A stretch of 64,000 nucleotides of DNA, from NCBI GenBank assembly GCA_947646735.1, contig CANTFK010000842.1:372001-436000 (forward strand), in the 5' to 3' direction. The stretch comes from Peronospora farinosa. Taxonomy: Eukaryota; Oomycota; Peronosporomycetes; Peronosporales; Peronosporaceae. Under the pieces are notes generated by a model. The model did no database searches. It was given only the letters and a program-made list of their open reading frames with translations, and was not told the DNA's origin. Every line of letters starts with the position of its first letter. Positions within the stretch are counted from its first letter, which is position 1. A program made the position numbers and the translations under genes. This document shows positions 24,653 through 34,569 of the stretch, in pieces.

Positions 24653-27209
24653 CTAGCTCTTCTTGGGTGAATTCATGGCATCGAGTGGATCCTTTACTTT
24701 CTCCATAAGTGTAGCCAATTTATGCTCTGTCTTCTTCCGCTTCATCTGTTCTTCACGGATCCAGCCCATGTACAACTCGTTTAGGCTCTTCAATTCGCGT
24801 TCCAGCTTCAAGCGACGTTCCTTCTCGTGACTCAGCCAGTCATTCACATCAGCTGCGGCAACTGCTTCTTGCAACGCAGGCACATTATTCTCTTGACTCG
24901 TGCCGTCCAAAGACGCTCGGGACTGCAGCACTTGGCGGGATGACAGTTCCACTTGAAGCGATGCCTTCTTGCGGAGCCAAGCACGCTTTATGCGATTCGC
25001 TTCAACTACCGTAGCTGGCGTGTCCGGGACGAACATTTCCACGCACACCTTCACGGCCACCATAGCATGTTCCATCAGAGCTACTGCCACGAGCAATCCG
25101 GCAAATGACATCTTCGGGAACAGCCCGTGGAGAAATCCCGAATGCAGCCCGAAGATTGCGCAGTTCGTCATCACGGACATGTAACCTAGTGCACTGAAGG
25201 CATAGAACCATGTACCAATGCCTTGCGTGGAAGTTCGATGGCTTCGGCGGAAACTGACGCAAAGCTTAAAGCCGTCACTTCGAATCTCCATGATGTTGTT
25301 GCACAGGCTCCAAAGTGACGCAAGAGGGTATGCCGCTGCGAACAGGGTCACTTGTCTACACAACCACAATATTGTACGTCAGAGCAGAGTCGAATCATTT
25401 ACAAGACACACAACAATTGTGACGAGAAGGGACTTGCACACATACCCAAACTGCACAAACATCTCCAAGTAGTCATCAAAGGTTCCATCGTACGTAGGGA
25501 AGAGAAGCTCCGCGTCAACCTTATTAAAAATGGCGTCAGTGTTATGGGTTACGTTGACCAACCTTCCTTCTTCAGCCTTGAGTGACGATTGTTTACTTAT
25601 GTAGGGCATAAGTTGCTCTTGAACATTTCCCAAAAGCTGTCGCGTGATCAGCAGCGAGCTCAGAGTTTGCTCCAATAGGGCCATATCGCGAGATTTGAAC
25701 GCTACGTAGAACAGAAAGCCGAAGTTGTTCACGAAGTAAAACAACGCTAACTTCAGCACACGCGCGTTTGCAAACTAACAGTAAAACGACAATATCAATA
25801 TGGATCCAAAATACAGCGCAAAAATGAATCGTAGCTTACATCACTCTCGGTGCGGTGGTTTTCGTACTGTGTCAGGTCGGATGCGAGCTCGGAATACTTT
25901 GAATCCACGTAAAGTACCACGATCGAGTAAATGATGGAAGGCACAAGGTATACGTATTCGTAAAAGCCATCCCACCCTGTAGCAGGAATAAATGCAACAG
26001 CAAACCATTCCTCCATCCAGCAGTAAAGCATCATAAGAAAGGTTACCACAGCTATCGCGGCCATTGTCGCCAAAATCGTCACGAAGTAACGTTTTGCACG
26101 GTCCTTTGATGAGAAGTAGATGTAGTAGCACCCTTCAACCGGATCAAATCGTTTTTCACCGACAAATTCTGTGCGGGCGGGCTCCAGAGTCATCGAATCT
26201 GAAGAAGAGATACCCCACTCATTGCGTAACGAACTCTCGTGGCGCTTCCAAAACTTGAGAAAGGCTGTTGCCCAACTCGTCACCAAGAGTGAGTACAATC
26301 CGCGGCCATACGCAGCCCAGCCCGGAGAGAAATCAAGCACAAACGTCAGCAAACCGACTGCTGCCAATGGTATCAGCCACTGCGTGTACATTCCAAGAAA
26401 GCTGAAGTAAAAGCCCACTTCGTCTCCAAAGTACGAGCGCACAGTGTTAATCGGTTGCGGTTTCGTCCAATTTTTCACCCACTTCTCAACAAGCTCACTG
26501 CGTTCCTTGTCGTCATGCAACGGAAAGTGGTCTGTCAACAATTTGGAATGCATGGCCTGTTGCAGCAGTAGACCATGCTCCTCATCCTGAAACGGCTCAG
26601 GCATTTTCACCACATTGTCTTCCGCCTTCTCACTCTGATCATCTCCAGTTGAGCAATAGTACGATGAGCGTGCTTTTAAACGCCCTAATTCAAAGAGAAG
26701 GAGATCGATTCGGTCTCCAGAACAAAAGCGCTCAGGCACAGGCTCCTCGCTCACTTCGCCATACAACGCCCGCTCCTTTTTCTCCTTGATAGCCACCAAT
26801 GTAGCGTGTGTGCCGCCCAGCAAATAATACCTCTCTGTCATCCTCGTGTCTTCTTTTTTCTTCTTTTCTTCTTCGTCTTCTTCCAGCACGTTCAATGGCT
26901 TGGGAACGACGATCAAGTGGCTTTGCTTCTCCACCATTTGTATAAAAAAATCCACCGCTTCCTGTGAGTAATTTTTCGTGTTAAAGCACAGCACCACGTC
27001 CATATCATGCTCAGCATCGCCAAGTGGTGCGGTTTTCTACAATCAAAAAAGAATCTGTCAGTTGGGAGAGAATCAATCCCATGTTCTTTTTTATAGATAC
27101 GCACCACGGGCGTGGCCACAATGAACTTGGCGAGCATGTAGGCACTCGCGGCAAAGCCAGCACCTCCAACAGCACCCTTGATTACTGCATCTGTTACAGT
27201 AGTTGACAT
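24653..27209 (-). CDS. anoctamin / TMEM16-family membrane protein
   Basis: Member of the TMEM16 family, which are Ca2+-regulated chloride channels or lipid scramblases and, in yeast Ist2, ER-plasma-membrane tethers. Four exons (27209-27105, 27036-25840, 25774-25446, 25355-24653) join in phase to 777 aa. A charged cytosolic N-terminus is followed by about eight to ten membrane segments, starting near YFGDEVGFYFSFLGMYTQWL. The family blocks are clear: ENHRTESD, KLALFYFVNNFGFLFYVAF, and VQFGQVTLFAAAYPLASLW followed by NNIMEIRSDGFKL. The C-terminus is a long Lys/Glu-rich coiled coil (about the last 120 residues), as in Ist2/ANO10-like members. The start chosen (27209) is the ATG giving a short Gly/Ala-rich first exon; an ATG further upstream in frame is less likely. 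Confidence 0.9.
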
Positions 27210-27551
27210 TGACGCTCTCTTTGTGAGCAATATCTGGATTTTTTCGTTCTTTCGGTATTTATCCATGGATTCATTGCGACAGTATACGTATACAAAATGA
27301 GCAACATAAGGGAAGGGGGCTCTTTGATTTCTAGTCGACGAAAGGGTTGCATAACATTCTGACCAATCAGATATAGATAACGTATCTGGGTGGAGGCTAG
27401 TTAGCAAGAAAGTATATCGTAAATGCTAAAGAGACAATTTATTTTGTACCCGTATTTAGGAGATTGCGATGATTGTGTCGAGGTACTATAGGGATATAGT
27501 GAAACCAAGAGAAAAGCATTGCTGGACCAAGTTAATTTTCTTGGAACGAAA
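27210..27551. promoter_or_regulatory. divergent promoter region, anoctamin and TRM10
   Basis: 342 bp between two divergently transcribed starts. It must hold both promoters. I see AT-rich sequence but no repeat, gene or clear initiator that I would name. Confidence 0.4.
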
Positions 27552-28697
27552 ATGACAGAAATTTCTGATGCCACTCAACCTTTTGATCCTGTGACGAGTG
27601 ATCTTGCCACTTCCGATGATAACACGAAAAAGTTATCAAAGCGTGCAATGCGGAAAGAGAAGCGCCGTATGGAATGGGAAGAGCGCAAACTGAAGAAAAA
27701 ACACAAGCGCCAGGAGCAGCAGCGAGTGAATAAGGCAAACGGACTCGTCCTGCTTCCAAAGGAATTGGACATGAGCGAAAAGGCCGTATTGCGACGCAAA
27801 GAGCGTACAATTGCTAAGCGTGAGGCATACCTCATGGCTGCAGAAGAAGGTATCAAGGTGGTCATTGACTGCGAATTCGAGGAGAAGATGACTGAGAAGG
27901 AGAAGAAGAGTCTGTCGCAGCAGATCATGTGCGTACTCCTCATAGACACGAGGACTTCATGTAGCCAGTCTAATTATTCTGCTGAATGGTGATACCATGC
28001 AGGTTTGCATATGGTGTGAATCGACGTAGTAGAATACCCTTGAAGTATGTGTGACGGAAAAGAAGTGAGCTCGATACCGGTTAGTGGTTGTAACGTTATT
28101 TTGGTTTGATTTTCCAGCGCGTACATCACTTCGCTTCACGGAGACATTCTACAGAACCTGGAGAAAATTAGTGGCTTTCACGAGTGGCAGGCGGTATTGT
28201 TTGTATAGATTCCGGATGCTTATCTGACATGTCCAAAGCATCTTGATGATTAATCATTTCGAAAAATCTTTGCAGTTCACAGGATCGTCCAAGAGCTATA
28301 TGGATATCTTCAAGAAGGAGTCGCTTGTCTATCTTACAGCTGACTCGCCTACTACCATCACAAAGTTGAGTCACGACAAGGTTTACATCATTGGTGGTAT
28401 AGTGGATCGCAACCGTTTGAAGGGTATTACGTACCAAAAGGCGGTGGAGCAGGGCATTGAGACGGCGAAGCTCCCGCTCGATGCTGTCGTCGAGATGGGT
28501 TCTGCAACGCGTGTTCTGACCGTCAACCATGGTACATTACGTTGATATTTTGTTGATACGTAGGTCGAGGTCCTTCTAATACCTGTTGCTTCGCAGTCTT
28601 TGAGATTTTGGCGCAATTTTCAGAGGTAAAGGATTGGGCTCAGGCTACGTTAGCAACGCTTCCGTCGCGCAAGGGTGCTTATTTGAAGGCGGAGTAG
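27552..28697 (+). CDS. TRM10: tRNA (guanine-N1) methyltransferase Trm10
   Basis: SPOUT methyltransferase that puts a methyl group on N1 of G9 (or A9) of tRNAs, using S-adenosylmethionine. Five exons (27552-27928, 28003-28044, 28118-28193, 28276-28531, 28597-28697) join in phase to 283 aa. After a basic, Lys/Arg-rich N-terminus come the family blocks: VVIDCEFEEKMTEKEKKSLSQQI, AYGVNRRSRIPL, VYLTADSP, YIIGGIVDRNRLKGITYQKA, a block ending in KLPLDAVVEM, and LTVNHVFEI followed by W....L..LPSRKGA. The start is the first in-frame ATG; nothing coding-like lies upstream. Exon 2 is only 42 nt. The exon 3 donor (GCG|GTATTG) is the least certain junction. Confidence 0.93.
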
Positions 28698-28797
28698 TTG
28701 AGCGGCGCCTTCTAGACGCAAAGAGAAGCTGACCAGGTTATAATCACGAAAGGCATGGATTTTGAGTTTTGCTAAAGGGTTTTTGCAAGCCGTCAAT

Positions 28798-30284
28798 CTA
28801 CGCTCCTCTAATATTGCGCAGCGCCATTTCCAGACGTTCTTCTGCCAGCTTCATGTCTTTCACCTGCACGCACAAAAGAGATTGCGAACCAACACGGTAA
28901 GCTCAGTGTAAAAGTCAAGCTAATCAAAAGTGGGAATACCTTGAGAGCAGCGACGGCGAACTTGGCGAATTCAATTGCGTCGTTAATCTCGCTTTGTGAT
29001 ACAGGCGTCGTACGGGTATGAACAGAAGTTTTTTGCGGTGTATAGCTGGGAGCAGGTTGAATTGACGGTGTTGGAGCAGAAGGGGGTCTGAATGACGGAA
29101 GCGGGGCTAGCTGTGCTGGGGGTGGTGGTGGCGTCGGAGTAGCATGGGGGTGGTATGCCGAAGCTGGGGTCGAGGCCGTGGGAGCTGAATACATTGGAGC
29201 AGGAACGGAATGACTCGGTGCTGAAGGAAGGGTCGGTGGCTGCGTGGAAGAAGGTCTATGACAAATACTGTCGAGTTCGCTAGCGCTCATCGCACCAGCA
29301 GAACTCGCTGACTCGGTGCGCGAAAAAAAGAAGACTGCTCCACGGGTCGCGGTGGCGGGGAATCAGATCTCGGCATAGCTGGTGCAGCTGCTTGCGGAAC
29401 AGAATTAATTGCTGTCGTTATCGGCGCTGCATCGTCGCTTGCGTTGTCAGTCTGCATGCGTCAAGAGCAAGTCAGCTTTCCATTGATTGTAAATTCATGA
29501 CGAAACACACACCAACATTTCTTATGTCCATTTCTTCCGGAGAGCCAGGTGTCGGGACTTTTCCATTTTTAATCGCCTTCAATATCGTCGCAGCCTTGTA
29601 TTTGCAGTACCGTCGCTTCTCCTGAACCTGAAACAGTCATCCCATCTAGCATCAGACACGACTGACCACCCACCACCGTTCCACTCCATTTACTCACATC
29701 TTCCGAAATGTCTCCAAATTGGTGCAGAATGTCAAAAAACGTGCCGGCGGCGTAGAATGTGCGAGCTGTACTCCTACACCAACCAGCGACAATATATCGG
29801 TTATTAACTTTACACACCATCAAAAATCGCCCACAATTTCCCATGCTTCAGCCATGAACACATACTTGGTTGCTATGCCTGTGCGGTCTTCATCGTCCGC
29901 CTTCGAAAAGATTTCCATAGCAAAATCCTCACAGATTTCCTGTCATTCAAATAGAGCGACCCAAATCGAATTCAGCACCACTGCCAAGGAACATACCTGA
30001 TTGACCAACCCACTAACCTTTCCTTCCTCTTGTGTAAATTCTGGTAGCTTTTCTTTTTCGCCCTCGAGGCGGTCCATAAGTGACAGCAAATAATCTGTTG
30101 CTTCGTTGGATGTATCGTTCTCACGCAGCTTTATACCAAGCTCCATCGCATACTGGCGACAAAAGTACGCAATGAGCTTTGACTCGGGGCGTGACGTGTC
30201 CCTATCTAGCTCCTCGGCACGTCGAATGAACGGCAAAAGCGTCTTGAACGTCGGTGGCACCTTTACAGGCTGCGGATCAGTCAT
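28798..30284 (-). CDS. VTA1: Vta1/LIP5 (ESCRT Vps4 cofactor), with apparent 1-nt frameshift
   Basis: Cofactor that activates the Vps4 ATPase and so recycles ESCRT-III during multivesicular body formation. Six exons on the minus strand: 30284-29997, 29939-29866, 29773-29698, 29627-29517, 29451-28940 and 28863-28798. The N-terminal MIT-like domain is clear (LLPFIRRAEELDRDTSRPE, AYFCRQYAMELGIKL, ARTFYAAGTFFDILHQFG). After a Pro/Ala/Ser-rich linker, the C-terminal Vta1 dimer helices close the protein (INDAIEFAKFAVAALKVKDMKLAEERLEMAL). Exon 5 is 512 nt, not a multiple of three. The upstream and downstream frames meet at a run of seven T (plus-strand A at 29323-29329), where one more base would join them. 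This may be a sequencing error or a true lesion. Confidence 0.85.
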
Positions 30285-30429
30285 CGTTCTTTTCCTCAGG
30301 TTGAAACTTGTAGAAGAAAAAGTAGGAATATGAAGTAAATATACACGTAAAAATCCAGTGTCGATTTGGATAGTATCCGACAGAAATTCAACGATAAAAA
30401 TTAATATCCCCCCTATATTGCAATCATTT

Positions 30430-31829
30430 TTAGCTTTTTAACTGCTGCAGTGGAGCAGGTAGTGGTTCTGTCGTGACCTGCAGCTTTAGTAGACGCTTTT
30501 CCCCACGGCGCTGTACCTGGACAGGTATATGACGTCCGATAGTGTAGCCCACCGTTGTTAAAATGTCCTTGGTGCTACAAACCTTCTTCCCGTCGAACGA
30601 GACAATCACGTCGCCGGAAAGCAAACCTCCTTTGTGGGCTGGTGAGCCTGGGGCGACTGACTTGACGATAACACCTTCCTTCACGCCCGGAAACATCCGG
30701 CCGATCTCTTTCAGTTCTCGGGAGTTGAAGTTAATCATCTGCATGCCAATGTACGGACGCACCACCTTTTTGTGCTTACGCAGCTGCTCAATTACTTGGA
30801 CTGCCGTATCAGCCGGAATGGCAAAAGAAATGCCCACGCTTCCATACACTTGCATTGTGTTAATGCCAATCACCTCACCGTCCAGATTGATAAGCGGACC
30901 GCCAGAGTTTCCAGCATTGATGGCCGCATCCGTCTGGATGTATTCGCCACCTTTCTGCGGGTAGCCCAACTCGCTGCTGTGTCGAGCTACAGCACTGATG
31001 ATGCCAGCACTCACGCTGTTTTGCAAGGAAAATGGGCTGCCGAGAGCGCACACCCACTCGCCAGCCCGCAACTCAGACGATGATGCGATTGAAATCATAG
31101 GCCACTCTTGCACTTCGTCAGATTTAATCTGGAGAAGAGCAATGTCCGAAAGAGGATCCGTGCTGTGAATGACAGCAGGGTGGTTGCTGCCATCGGCGAA
31201 CGTCACCTACGGACAAGGCCAAAAAGTCTGTAAAAACAAAGTTGACTTGACCACAATTACAGTTGCAGACTTACCTGGATCTTGGAGTAACGATTGCATC
31301 GCGCGACAACGTGAGCATTTGTTACAATCAAACCTTCCTTCGAGATTATGAAACCCGATCCATTGCTACCAACGTATCCTGCAAATTGACATAGTACAAA
31401 CAGTATAATAGTATCACAGCGCAAAGTTAGATCACGAAAGGATTGAAACGCATGTGGTTCATTGCTCACCTGAATCCACAGCAACGTTCACAACGGCAGG
31501 AAATGCTTTCTCCACAGCATCAGCAATAAAATTTCGCGACAGTACGTTGTTATATTTCGATCGTGACTCTAATAGCGTCTTCTCTTCTACAAAAATACGT
31601 GAAAAATCAACACAAAACGCCAACTGACTGCCTTTGTCACTCGATTATACTCGCCTCGTGTATTGTAGCTAATGATCGCTGCTACCGCCAAACCAGCGCC
31701 AGCGACAACATAGCCAGCAGACAAAAACGAAGCTGGTTCAAACCGGCGAGCATCACCATTGGCTTTGTAGCTTCGGAAACGCTGCGCCCCGACGCGGCGA
31801 GCTGCAACACGCCAAGAGCTTCGCCACAT
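30430..31829 (-). CDS. HtrA/HTRA2-like mitochondrial serine protease
   Basis: Trypsin-like protease with one C-terminal PDZ domain, probably in the mitochondrial intermembrane space for protein quality control. Exons on the minus strand are 31829-31655, 31586-31470, 31378-31275 and 31206-30430, joining to about 390 aa. The Arg-rich N-terminus followed by a hydrophobic segment (GYVVAGAGLAVAAIISY) resembles the targeting and anchor region of HTRA2. The catalytic triad is visible: His in TNAHVV, Asp in SDIALLQI, Ser in GNSGGPL. The PDZ domain spans about residues 280-380 (GVIVKSVAPGSPAHKGGLLSGDVI). The first intron only keeps the frame if it starts with GC (GAG|GCGAGT) rather than GT. It is in tandem with VTA1, 145 bp apart. 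Confidence 0.9.
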
Positions 31830-32069
31830 TTACGACAAAATAATATTTTGCGCTACATCCGTTTAAAAATTGACCAATCATCGAGACGAATGACTCAATA
31901 TAATAAGTCCCATATGTGTATGCACAGCTTTTATATCACAGAAAGTATTAGTCTCGTATATCTAATTTAGTTCAACTCAAACTCTCTTTTTATCGTAGAT
32001 GTGACTATAAAATGAATTGATTGTAGCGTGCATAGTGTGCACTTTATGTATCTAACCGGGCGTCTTGTC

Positions 32070-32582
32070 TTACATAATGTTTGCTATCAGTCCTACTACA
32101 ACTGCGACGACACCAGCAACGGAGACCGTGCAGAACGAAGCTACTGACGTCGATTTGATTTTGTCTCCGGCTGCACTGGCCATTTCATCGGCTTCACTGG
32201 CCGCTTCGTCCACTGTATTGGTCACTTTGTCGGCTGTAGAACTGAGGCCGCTTGCCGCGCTATCGAGCGCCTTGTCGGCGTGATCGACCGCTGCTCCACC
32301 AGCGCTCGACACGCTGTCGACAGAACTATCGGCCCAATTACCCGTCGCATGTGATGCGTTTGTAGCAGCACCTGCAACCGTGTCAATAGCGCCATCAATC
32401 CAACTTCCAGCCTTATCAACGGCAGGGCGAGTTTCGTGCGAAATGTCGTGAGCAATATCTTTGGCCAAGCTGCCAGCGTCATGGGCGACATGGTTCGCGC
32501 CGTCCACGACGTCCGCATTTTCGGCAGACACAACGGCAGCCATGGTAGCGATAGTAAGACAAGAAAAGTAACGGGTCATCAT
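32070..32582 (-). CDS. secreted or anchored Ala/Ser/Asp-rich protein of unknown function
   Basis: Unrecognised, 170 aa, single exon. It starts with a signal peptide (MMTRYFSCLTIATMAAVVSA), followed by a hydrophilic region rich in Ala, Ser, Asp, Val and His, in which A-x-D-x-A-x-S and D-S-x-x-S-A-G style segments recur in an amphipathic, LEA- or apolipoprotein-like manner. There is no Cys in the mature hydrophilic part and no RXLR motif. The extreme C-terminus is hydrophobic (VAGVVAVVVGLIANI), which would fit a membrane anchor or a GPI-addition signal. An in-frame ATG exists at 32678, but starting at 32582 puts the signal peptide at the N-terminus. It may be a cell-surface protein; function unknown. 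Confidence 0.65.
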   Translation of the reverse strand: MMTRYFSCLTIATMAAVVSAENADVVDGANHVAHDAGSLAKDIAHDISHETRPAVDKAGSWIDGAIDTVAGAATNASHATGNWADSSVDSVSSAGGAAVDHADKALDSAASGLSSTADKVTNTVDEAASEADEMASAAGDKIKSTSVASFCTVSVAGVVAVVVGLIANIM

Positions 32583-32682
32583 GACTAGAGGTTGTTTTGG
32601 TTGTTCTTTCGTATACTGGGGCTGCTCAAGATGTGTGAGCTTTGAAGCAAATGTAGGAATGACATTAGTAGAGAGCATTGAC

Positions 32683-33857
32683 CGTGTGGCTCAAACGTAT
32701 GGGTTTTACAACAGTAACAATGCGTCTAGCAGGTGAAGGCAGGAGAGACATTTGGCGCCCACGAAATCTGATGTGGACACGATTTCATGCGACCGTGCGT
32801 CTTTATTTTCAGCATTAACTAGTAAAATATGTCGGCAACTATGCATGCTTGCGCCGGTAACTTGTCGATCACTGTAAACATTTGCATACCAAAGGAAAAC
32901 ACCTCCTAGTACAGCAAAAACAAAGCAAGTAATGACTATGTTTTGCCAGCATTATGGAGTAAGAGTGCTCGACTTACAAGTGCACCTATAGCGTTAACAT
33001 GCAAAAACAAGATAGTATCTCTATTTAACTTGTTTCAGTAGTTGACTCGTTGATACTAAGTGGATAATTTGCACGTTAACTTGTCTCTCTCTATATTTAG
33101 AGATCATGATCCCTTTCTTACCTTTTTATATCCCTCTCCTGATTGTCTACACTCAGGTAACGCTTATCTTTTCAAAATTGAGCAAACTAGTCAGTCCCTT
33201 TTACTGGCAGAAACATCCGACACTCGTTTCCTTCCTTTCCCTCTAAAACTAGGATGTATAATTTGGGAGGTGTGATACATAATTTCAATTTCTAAAATCA
33301 CATTAGCATTGGTAGTAGGTGCGTGATAATACAAGAAATAGGGATCTGATGATTTCACTATTGTACGACACATTGATAGCCAGCCGTGAGAAATGAATTT
33401 CTTGCCTGACTAATTCGTTAGCTGATCAATGTTGCCTTTTTACGATAAAACGCGGCAAATTCTCTCTTTCCGTCATCTTAGAACAAACGGCTTAGATCCT
33501 CATTGCAGTCGTCCAGGAGAGACGACGCTTCATCATCTCACCCAAAACGCCTTCTTATGACAAGTGCTCAGGTCACTAAGATATATTGTTAGACTCAAGT
33601 CTTGATCTCAATTGCTCCTTAGCCGCTACTTGTGTGACTTTATCGAGCGTGTTGGCAGCGTGAACCCAGTTCTCTGACCCTCAGCAGCTACTGTAGCTTG
33701 TTTTTGACCGCACAAACAAAAAGAAAGAGCAAGAGTCAATTGTCACCCGTAGACACAAACATTAGTGCTTGCACAACCACTTTGAACACAACGATTCAAT
33801 CTTTCTTAGCTCCTCATTCAACAGTAGACAACCTTCTGCTCTATTGCCCATCCAAAA
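32683..33857. other. 1.2-kb gap without recognisable gene
   Basis: AT-rich sequence with many stops in all frames; the longest open frames are about 60-70 codons and have no coding look. No tRNA-like boxes or tandem repeats were seen. It probably holds the promoter of the small secreted protein gene and the 3' UTR of TRAPPC1, and could carry a non-coding RNA that I cannot recognise. Confidence 0.4.
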
Positions 33858-34352
33858 TTACCTAAAGCACGGCTGACTCTCAAGATATTGTGCAAGTTGT
33901 GCCCGGAAGAGTTGACTAGCGATTGGTTTACCGCTCTTGGTGTCACTCAGTGGGTTCCTGGCCACTGTCTCCACATAAATCTGCCCGTAAATATACTTGA
34001 GTGTAGGGGTCATGTCCCCCGCTTGATTGTCCGTCATCATCACAAACCGTAGACCACTGAGCGTCTCATAATGGTGACACGTGTACGTGTTGGTCTGATA
34101 TCTCTGCATTCCTTCGGTTGCCGCTGCTGTAGCAGGTTCTGCTGTGCCAAATGGGTCCGCAGTCGTAGAAGTCAAAGAAGACGCAGGCGTGATCTTTCCG
34201 ACAAATTCCTTGAGCGAGAACAAAAGACCAAATAAAAGACGCTTTTCCTCGTCCGGATCTGCATACGTCACGCTCTTACCCCCGGCCACATTCCACTTCT
34301 CCTGGTACAAACACGATCCGCTACGCGTGTAGATGTAGAAGGAGTAAATCAT
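33858..34352 (-). CDS. BET5: TRAPP subunit TRAPPC1/Bet5
   Basis: Core longin-fold subunit of TRAPP complexes, the GEF and tether for Ypt1/Rab1 on ER-to-Golgi vesicles. Single exon, 164 aa starting MIYSFYIYTRSGSCLYQEKW. Family features are a LLFGLLFSLKEFVGKI helix, YTCHHYETLSGLRFVMMTDN, YGQIYVETVARNPL and a C-terminal FRAQLAQYL helix. A Thr/Ala-rich loop of about 20 residues (STTADPFGTAEPATAAATE) is longer than in animals. The first ATG (34352) overlaps the end of a tandem repeat that forms the 5' leader. The gene is divergent from the TOM70-like gene, 217 bp apart. Confidence 0.92.
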   Translation of the reverse strand: MIYSFYIYTRSGSCLYQEKWNVAGGKSVTYADPDEEKRLLFGLLFSLKEFVGKITPASSLTSTTADPFGTAEPATAAATEGMQRYQTNTYTCHHYETLSGLRFVMMTDNQAGDMTPTLKYIYGQIYVETVARNPLSDTKSGKPIASQLFRAQLAQYLESQPCFR

Positions 34353-34407
34353 GGTCGTCAACTTTGGTGATGGTCGTCAACTTTTGTGATGGTCGTCAAC
34401 TTTTGTA
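34351..34407 (-). repeat. three 19-bp tandem repeats at the BET5 start
   Basis: Three head-to-tail copies of a 19-bp unit (plus strand ATGGTCGTCAACTTTTGTG, with one or two mismatches). On the minus strand each reads CACAAAAGTTGACGACCAT. The last copy supplies the AT of the gene's start codon, and the other two lie directly upstream in the leader or promoter. Confidence 0.85.
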
Positions 34408-34569
34408 AATGGTCTTAAAAAGTATACGAACATAAATTTTGGGTAGCACACAAAAAACAACTTGATCCTTAGCAATTCAAATTGACTCGTCGACGTCAGC
34501 ACAACCAATTCATTTCAAGCTTTGAAAGCTCGACCAGCAACAGTAGAGAGCTTTGTTCTAGACAGAGAA

